Below are positions 59,395-64,000 of a DNA stretch of 64,000 bases, piece after piece. Made by a program: the position numbers and the translations under genes. Origin of the DNA: JBGQOG01 sp052113705 (lineage in GTDB: Bacteria > Pseudomonadota > Alphaproteobacteria > Rhodobacterales > Rhodobacteraceae); the NCBI RefSeq assembly GCF_052113705.1, contig NZ_JBGQOG010000003.1:124001-188000 (forward strand), read 5' to 3'. The notes under the pieces were generated by a model. That model saw nothing but the letters and a program-made list of their open reading frames with translations, made no database searches and was not told the DNA's origin. The stretch's first letter is position 1; the number at the start of each line of letters is the position of its first letter.

Positions 59395-60395
59395 CAAGGT
59401 GAGCCTTTTGCTAAGGTCAGATCGTGAAACGGGGCTGGAAGCGTTGCCCGAGGCGCATCAAGATGCCGCAGTCGGGCGCAGTTCAGCGGCACCGCGCGGC
59501 CGGCGACGGCGCAGCAGGGCAAAGGATGCGGCTCAGAAACCGAGAGCGCAAGCCCGTGTGATCTTGGCCCCCGCTCCTACCATCCCGCGCCGTGTCAGAT
59601 GCAGGCAACCGCATGGCTGCCCAGGGCGGCCGGACCTCGGACCTGAGGATGTCAGAGGAAGCGCCGTTTCCGGTGCACCGACCATCAGCCCTTGCAGGCA
59701 AATGTGACAATCTGGCCAGCTGAAGGCAAAAAGGTCATTCTGCCGCCGCTTCCGCTCAAGAGAAGCGTTTGGCAAAGCGCTGCTCCCGCGACATTTCGAG
59801 ACCTATCTGGCCGCACATGGCAGAGATGTTTTCCCGGCCGGACCTCACCGGCCCGAGCAACTGGCGACCGATTGGCTGCAATGGCCACAGTGGCTGCGGG
59901 TACAAACGCCGGACGCTCCGCAGCGCAAATGCCGGGTGGTCCGGCTGGCGGACGGGGGCCCGAACCTGTCTGAAGCGATGCGGGGGTGTGTTGCCCCCGG
60001 GGGAACGCGCAAGATCAGGCAACACCTGACCGATACGGTTGAGGCTGGCCGTGCCCATGACCCGTTGTCGGGTGCCAGCCCCCCGCATGCGATCGCGACC
60101 CCCTCTGTCAGGCGCGGCTTGGGGCGAGCCTGTTGGCACAGATCACCAAAGATAATGCGCCATTGCAGGTAGCACTGATGGCAAGGCGACACCGGCTGGG
60201 CCAGGCAGCGGCGGGACGCCATACGGGGTGCCATCAGCGCATGTTGACGCCCCAAAACCAGACGGCCGGTCTGCTGCAGGCGGTGCAACCGGCGCCTGAC
60301 CCTGCCTGTCGCGCATCCGGCGCCCAGAAATCTCGGAACCCAAACGGGGGTCAAACCCCTTGATCCCGACTGAACACGGCAAAAGGAAGAACGAC
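59395..60395. other. about 1 kb of apparently degenerate DNA
   Basis: No intact gene is seen over 1 kb. A plus-strand frame that opens after a stop near 59708 and runs to the stop at 60170-60172 includes FGKALLPRHFETYLAAHGRD, then PEQLATDWLQWPQWLRVQTP. Its codon use looks protein-coding, but it has no start codon with a ribosome site and no family that I recognise. The region may be the remnant of a gene lost by deletion. Confidence 0.45.
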
Positions 60396-61076
60396 ATGAG
60401 AATCCTGATGGTCCTGACCTCGCATGACAAACTCGGCGACACGGGCCGCGACACCGGCTTCTGGCTGGAAGAGCTTGCGGCACCCTACTATGTTTTCAAG
60501 GATGCAGGCGCCGAGATCACACTCGCCTCGCCGAAGGGCGGCAAACCGCCGCTTGATCCGGTCAGCAATGCCGCCGATTCCCAGACCGAACAGACCCGCC
60601 GCTTTGAGGCCGACCGAGAGGCGACAGCGGCGCTGGCCACCACGCGCAAACTGGCCGATGTGACCGAGGCGGATTATGACGCCGTCTTTTACCCCGGCGG
60701 CCATGGTCCGCTGTGGGATCTGACCGCTGACGCGGATTCCATTGCCCTGCTTGAGGCGTTCAATGCGGCGGGCAAACCCTTGGCGCTGGTCTGCCACGCA
60801 CCGGGCGTTTTGCGCGATGTGAAGGGCACGGACGGCGCGCCGCTGGTCAAGGGGCGCACCGTCACCGGCTTTACCAATTCCGAGGAAGACGGCGTTGGCC
60901 TGACCGATATTGTTCCCTACCTCGTCGAGGATGCGCTGAAAGCCAAGGGGGCCAACTTCACCTCCGGGCCGGATTGGGGCGCGTTCACCGTGCAGGACGG
61001 CCAGTTGATCACCGGCCAGAATCCCGGCTCATCTGCAGAAACGGCCACCCGCCTGATCGCGGCGCTTGCGGCGTAA
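60396..61076 (+). CDS. DJ-1/PfpI family protein (class I glutamine amidotransferase-like)
   Basis: This is a 226-residue protein with the DJ-1/Hsp31-like fold. The nucleophile is Cys133 in LALVCHAPGVL, the glycine-rich turn is FYPGGHGPLWDL, and a glutamate in LEELAAPYYVF is at the expected catalytic place. Family members act as glyoxalase III-type deglycases, chaperones or proteases; the role here is probably protection against reactive carbonyls. It starts at ATG 60396 behind AAGGAAG; a TTG at 60360 is in frame. Confidence 0.9.
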   Translation: MRILMVLTSHDKLGDTGRDTGFWLEELAAPYYVFKDAGAEITLASPKGGKPPLDPVSNAADSQTEQTRRFEADREATAALATTRKLADVTEADYDAVFYPGGHGPLWDLTADADSIALLEAFNAAGKPLALVCHAPGVLRDVKGTDGAPLVKGRTVTGFTNSEEDGVGLTDIVPYLVEDALKAKGANFTSGPDWGAFTVQDGQLITGQNPGSSAETATRLIAALAA

Positions 61077-61099
61077 AAAACCGCCTGATGCCCGGCGGT
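61074..61099 (-). terminator. rho-independent terminator read on the minus strand
   Basis: On the minus strand ACCGCC and GGCGGT pair around an eight-base loop and are followed by TTTTT. It overlaps the stop codon of the plus-strand DJ-1 gene and would end transcripts that come from the nucleotidyltransferase gene, about 290 bp upstream of it in that direction. Confidence 0.75.
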
Positions 61100-61386
61100 A
61101 GCGGATGTGCAGGGCGTGGCGGATCATGCCCTGACACCATCGGTCGTCGGCCAGCCTCAAAGCTGGCCGCCCTTGCGGTGCGGCGGAAGGCTTTGAAGGC
61201 GCGCGCCGAACGGTCGAAGTGAGGCAGGTCGATGTCAGACTGTGCCCTGCGGCAGCACCTTCACCGGCAGCGCGGTCAAACATCCACCGGCATCCCGGAG
61301 GCCAAACCGCGGCTTTCAGGATGACCGATGCGCGCGGGCAATCCATACCGCTTTGGCCACGAGCTGCCGGGGGCTCCGCCGCATGT
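61100..61386. other. intergenic region with hairpin
   Basis: This gap between the DJ-1 and nucleotidyltransferase genes holds no gene that I can support. GGCCAGC (61149-61155) and GCTGGCC (61162-61168) form a perfect 7-bp stem with a six-base loop. The minus-strand transcript of the nucleotidyltransferase would cross it before the terminator at 61074-61099. Confidence 0.4.
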
Positions 61387-62418
61387 TCACGGAAGCGACC
61401 GAAGTTGCGCCGCCGTTTCGGGCAGTTTGGACAGCGCCGCGTCCAGCGCCTCGCACCAGGCCCGGCCCTTGTCCCGCGCGGCCTGCCAGGCCGCTGCCAG
61501 CGCATAGGGGTCCTCATCGGCCAGAACGCCGATCAGGAACCGGGCCTGAGCGCGATCCTTGCGGGCTTTATCCGCCATATCACCCCGGCGCCGCCGCTCC
61601 GAAACGATCAGCTTGTGGATCGCATAGCGCTCGGGCCGGGGTATCTGGATCAGGGCCCCCTCACGGTACAGCAACGGCACCGTCAGGGGCTCGGCGATCA
61701 GATAGTTCAGAAAATGCAGGGATTGCGCGCTGACCCCCAACGCTGGAAGGTCGCGCAGCCCCTCGTCCTGCTGAAAGGACGGTGTCAGAAATTCAATCAG
61801 CGTTTGCTGCCGGGTCTGCCGCCAGCGCCAGACTTTGCGGTCGCCGATGGCCGGCAAGGCCTCAAAATCAAGCGCGCTGAACACCTGGGCGAGATCGGGG
61901 TCAACCTGATCCCCCAATGCCAGCGACAGACGCTCAAAGCTGGCAATGTCGATGTCATTGGTCTGCGCGGCCTGATCGGCACCGATCCGCACCCCCAGCA
62001 CGCCTTCATACTGCCGAAAGGCATGGGTGCCGACCACCGTGCCGCCCAGCCGGAACACCCCGGAGCGCGCCATCGCCATCAGGATCTGGCCCGTCGCAAG
62101 GTCGGGTGTCAAATAGCCTTCGCTGCGCAGCAACCGGACCAGCCGCGAGGTTTCGGCGCGGCGATCCCGGGCAGTCTCGCGCAGCGTTTCATGACGCGCG
62201 AGATGTTGGCGCAGCTCTTCGGTATCTTCGCCAATGTAGCGCTCAACGATCTGCTCCCCCAGACGGTAGCGATCATACCAATAGCCCCGGGCGTCGCGCA
62301 GCCGAAGGGTGGGTTTGCCCCGGATATCGGACACCGCCACCTCTTTCAGCAGGCGCAGCAGGTCCTGCCAGCCGGATTGTCCGGTCAGGGTGTGATGTTT
62401 GTAGGACAACGGTGACAT
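61387..62418 (-). CDS. nucleotidyltransferase-fold protein
   Basis: This is a 343-residue protein. The centre has VFRLGGTVVGTHAFRQYEGV followed by a TNDIDIAS pair of acidic residues (D155 and D157), as in nucleotidyltransferases that hold two metals. The long N-terminal part is charged and helical, and the C-terminal part has RPERYAIHKLIVSERRRRGD, common in proteins of this type. Relatives include minimal and toxin-type nucleotidyltransferases (AbiEii-like), but no antitoxin gene is adjacent. I start it at ATG 62418; the frame continues upstream through two palindromes. The cellular target is unknown. Confidence 0.75.
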   Translation of the reverse strand: MSPLSYKHHTLTGQSGWQDLLRLLKEVAVSDIRGKPTLRLRDARGYWYDRYRLGEQIVERYIGEDTEELRQHLARHETLRETARDRRAETSRLVRLLRSEGYLTPDLATGQILMAMARSGVFRLGGTVVGTHAFRQYEGVLGVRIGADQAAQTNDIDIASFERLSLALGDQVDPDLAQVFSALDFEALPAIGDRKVWRWRQTRQQTLIEFLTPSFQQDEGLRDLPALGVSAQSLHFLNYLIAEPLTVPLLYREGALIQIPRPERYAIHKLIVSERRRRGDMADKARKDRAQARFLIGVLADEDPYALAAAWQAARDKGRAWCEALDAALSKLPETAAQLRSLP

Positions 62419-62422
62419 GCAT

Positions 62423-62496
62423 ACCACACGACAAATTCTTTGTGTGGCAAGATGTACCACACAGGGCCGCACCACACAAAGTATTTTTCGTGTGGT
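62423..62496. promoter_or_regulatory. paired palindromes upstream of the nucleotidyltransferase gene
   Basis: Two 26-bp inverted repeats have the same outer arms: ACCACAC...GTGTGGC (62423-62448) and ACCACAC...GTGTGGT (62471-62496). A further GTGTGG/CCACAC pair faces inward between them (62442-62462). Their centres are 48 bp apart, directly upstream of the start codon. The pattern suggests cooperative operator sites, or alternatively transposon-like inverted repeats. Confidence 0.65.
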
Positions 62497-62682
62497 AAGC
62501 CGCACCGATGGCCCTGTCCGGGGCACCGGTGCCCGTGAAACGGGGGCCGGGCGTCATCCCCTGTGATCAGGGCCGTGCCGGGCAGCGCGCACCCGGGCGG
62601 GGAAAGCCCCCCTCTGCGCAGCCCAGAAAGCAAAGCCGGGGGTCACGGGGAACCGCTGTCGAGCAGCCTGCCTCTTCCCCGC

Positions 62683-63858
62683 TCAGTAAGCCGCTTGATA
62701 GAGCGCGAGCGCATCTGCTTCGGTGACGGGCACAGGGTTATTGCCCAAAAGCCGGGTTTGCAGCATCGCATCCGCCGCCAGCTGCGGCAGCATCTCGCGC
62801 GAGACCCCGGCATCGCGCAGGCGACGTGGCGCGCCCGAGGCATCCATCAACGCCTCCATATGCCGGATGAAGCCTTCCGCCCTGATCTCCTGACATGCCG
62901 TGTGCGCAGACCCTTCTTGCGCCAGCAGATCCCCCAGCTCCGCATAGAGCGGTGCCGCTGCGCACAGATTGTGCCGCAGCACCGGCCCCAGCATCAGCGC
63001 ATTCGTCAGGCCATGCGGCAGGTGATAGCGGCCGCCCAAAGGATAGGCCAGGGCATGCACCGCCGCCACCGGGCTGTTGGCAAAGGCCATGCCCGCCAGA
63101 CAGGCCCCGAGCAGCATCGCCTCGCGCGCGGGGCGGTTGCTGCCATCCCGGCAGGCCGCCACCAGATTGGGCGCGAGAAGACGCAGCGCTTCGCGGGCGT
63201 AGAGATCCGACATCGGATTTTTCAGATGGCGGCTCGTATAGGCCTCGATCGCATGCACCATCGCGTCGATCCCGGTGGCCGCGGTCTGCCCCGGCGGCAG
63301 GCCCAGCGTCAGCTCGGCATCCAGCAGCACCAGATCGGCATAGAGCTGCCGGGCCACCACCCCCATTTTGGTCGCGGCGCCGGTGGTGAGAATGGTGATA
63401 TTCGTCACCTCCGAGCCGGTGCCCGCGGTCGTCGGCACCTGCATCAGCGGCAGCCGCCCGCCCTGCACCTTGCCGATGCCATAGAGCGCGGAAAGCTCTT
63501 GCGGCGAATGCAGCAGCACCGCCGCGAGCTTGGCAATGTCGAGCGAGGAGCCGCCGCCAAAGCCGATCACCGCCTCCACCCCGCCCGCACGACCCTGCGC
63601 CACACAATCGTGCAAAATCTCTTCCGAAGGGTCTGCGACCACCCCGTCAAAGACGGTGACCGCAATACCTGCGGCCTGCAGCGCAGCCTTGGCGGGATCG
63701 AGCAGGCCGGTACCGTGCAGCACGGCATCCGTCACCACCAGCACCCGCGTCACCGGCAGATGGCTGGCCAGAATTTCGGCGATCCGCCGCGCGCTGCCCC
63801 ATTCCACCACCAAACGGCGTGGTGCCTCAAAGCCGAAGTCCGGCAGATGTTCAGTCAT
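62683..63858 (-). CDS. iron-containing alcohol dehydrogenase
   Basis: This is a 391-residue group III metal-dependent dehydrogenase. The nucleotide loop is IGFGGGSSLDIAKLAA, the family signature is PTTAGTGSEVTNITI, and metal-binding positions fall in DAMVHAIEAY and NSPVAAVHALAYPLGGRYHL, followed by PHG. It interconverts an alcohol with an aldehyde or ketone using NAD(P). I start it at ATG 63858; the frame extends to 63900. The next upstream gene is outside the window, so the pathway is unknown. Confidence 0.92.
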   Translation of the reverse strand: MTEHLPDFGFEAPRRLVVEWGSARRIAEILASHLPVTRVLVVTDAVLHGTGLLDPAKAALQAAGIAVTVFDGVVADPSEEILHDCVAQGRAGGVEAVIGFGGGSSLDIAKLAAVLLHSPQELSALYGIGKVQGGRLPLMQVPTTAGTGSEVTNITILTTGAATKMGVVARQLYADLVLLDAELTLGLPPGQTAATGIDAMVHAIEAYTSRHLKNPMSDLYAREALRLLAPNLVAACRDGSNRPAREAMLLGACLAGMAFANSPVAAVHALAYPLGGRYHLPHGLTNALMLGPVLRHNLCAAAPLYAELGDLLAQEGSAHTACQEIRAEGFIRHMEALMDASGAPRRLRDAGVSREMLPQLAADAMLQTRLLGNNPVPVTEADALALYQAAY

Positions 63859-63881
63859 GAATGCGTCCTTGAAATGCTGGC

Positions 63882-63933
63882 TTTCCCGCCCGCGTGCCAA
63901 CAGATGCGAACTGCGGGGTGCGTGGGCGGGAAA
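63882..63933. promoter_or_regulatory. long inverted repeat upstream of alcohol dehydrogenase
   Basis: TTTCCCGCCC (63882-63891) and GGGCGGGAAA (63924-63933) are perfect 10-bp arms around a 32-base spacer, with further imperfect complementarity inside. It lies 24-75 bp upstream of the dehydrogenase start and may be an operator or a transcript hairpin. Confidence 0.5.
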
Positions 63934-64000
63934 GGTGACCCGGTCAAAGGGTGAATGAACCTGATCGCCGGGGCATCAGATGGTCATATGGCGGTCCACC

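Noticed and set aside
63976..63999. Possible last codons (VDRHMTI then stop) of a minus-strand gene entering from the right edge
   Set aside because: Only eight codons are visible, so neither frame nor family can be supported.
1..64000. CRISPR arrays, tRNA or rRNA genes, riboswitches, intact IS elements and phage genes
   Set aside because: I looked for regular repeats, cloverleaf-type sequences, known leader patterns and transposase/integrase motifs and saw none that could be supported by eye; a covariance-model search would be decisive for small RNAs.

Overview
The window is high-GC DNA with tightly packed operons, ATGA or TAATG gene overlaps, and many periplasmic-binding-protein transporters (ABC, TRAP, TAXI-TRAP, Tct). 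A fused indolepyruvate oxidoreductase and a methylcrotonyl-CoA carboxylase operon are also present. This combination points to an alphaproteobacterium, most likely of the Rhodobacterales (Paracoccaceae/Roseobacteraceae). That placement is inferred from gene content and codon texture, not from a marker gene. No rRNA, tRNA, CRISPR array, intact insertion sequence, replication gene or phage gene was recognised. The window reads as catabolic, transport-rich accessory chromosome or chromid. Layout: (1) 1-1505, the start of a LeuC-type hydro-lyase gene, divergent from a LysR regulator. (2) 1792-7800, a polyamine-type ABC importer with a ureohydrolase and a LysR regulator, probably for a guanidino compound. 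(3) 7817-16734, an Lrp regulator divergent from a fused 2-oxoacid:ferredoxin oxidoreductase, isovaleryl-CoA dehydrogenase and both methylcrotonyl-CoA carboxylase subunits, which looks like a leucine-type degradation operon. (4) 16798-17631, an EamA exporter. (5) 17903-27223, a sugar-acid locus: KDG kinase, TRAP transporter and two GntR regulators on the minus strand, facing a Zn-dependent aldonate dehydrogenase, tagaturonate reductase-like enzyme and altronate dehydratase. (6) 27346-34808, an operon of TctCBA transporter, thiol dioxygenase-like cupin, four-domain rhodanese and cystathionine beta-lyase, with a divergent LysR gene; it is probably for an organosulfur acid. (7) 34971-40714, a LuxR-type regulator divergent from a second polyamine-type ABC importer and an SDR dehydrogenase. 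(8) 40785-58479, a large acyl-CoA catabolic cluster: MaoC hydratase, three class III CoA transferases, two acyl-CoA dehydrogenases, TAXI-TRAP transporter, enol-lactonase-like hydrolase, carboxymuconolactone decarboxylase-like protein, flavin reductase, crotonase, FadJ-like protein, GST and a HutC-type GntR regulator. (9) 58927-64000, a looser region: ATC hydrolase-like protein, about 1 kb of degenerate DNA, DJ-1/PfpI protein, a nucleotidyltransferase behind paired palindromes, and an iron-containing alcohol dehydrogenase. The strongest lead is in region 8. A 24-bp near-palindrome recurs at four promoters (41324, 44877, 56049, 57528), in front of the MaoC/CoA-transferase genes, the TAXI transporter operon, the FadJ-like gene and an exported hydrolase-like protein. 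This suggests one regulon, perhaps run by the local GntR/UTRA repressor, for a substrate that cannot be named from the sequence. Other leads are the thiol dioxygenase/rhodanese/lyase locus, a GntR regulator with two winged-helix domains, a hydrolase-fold protein whose nucleophile is Ala, and GC hairpins directly after three binding-protein genes.
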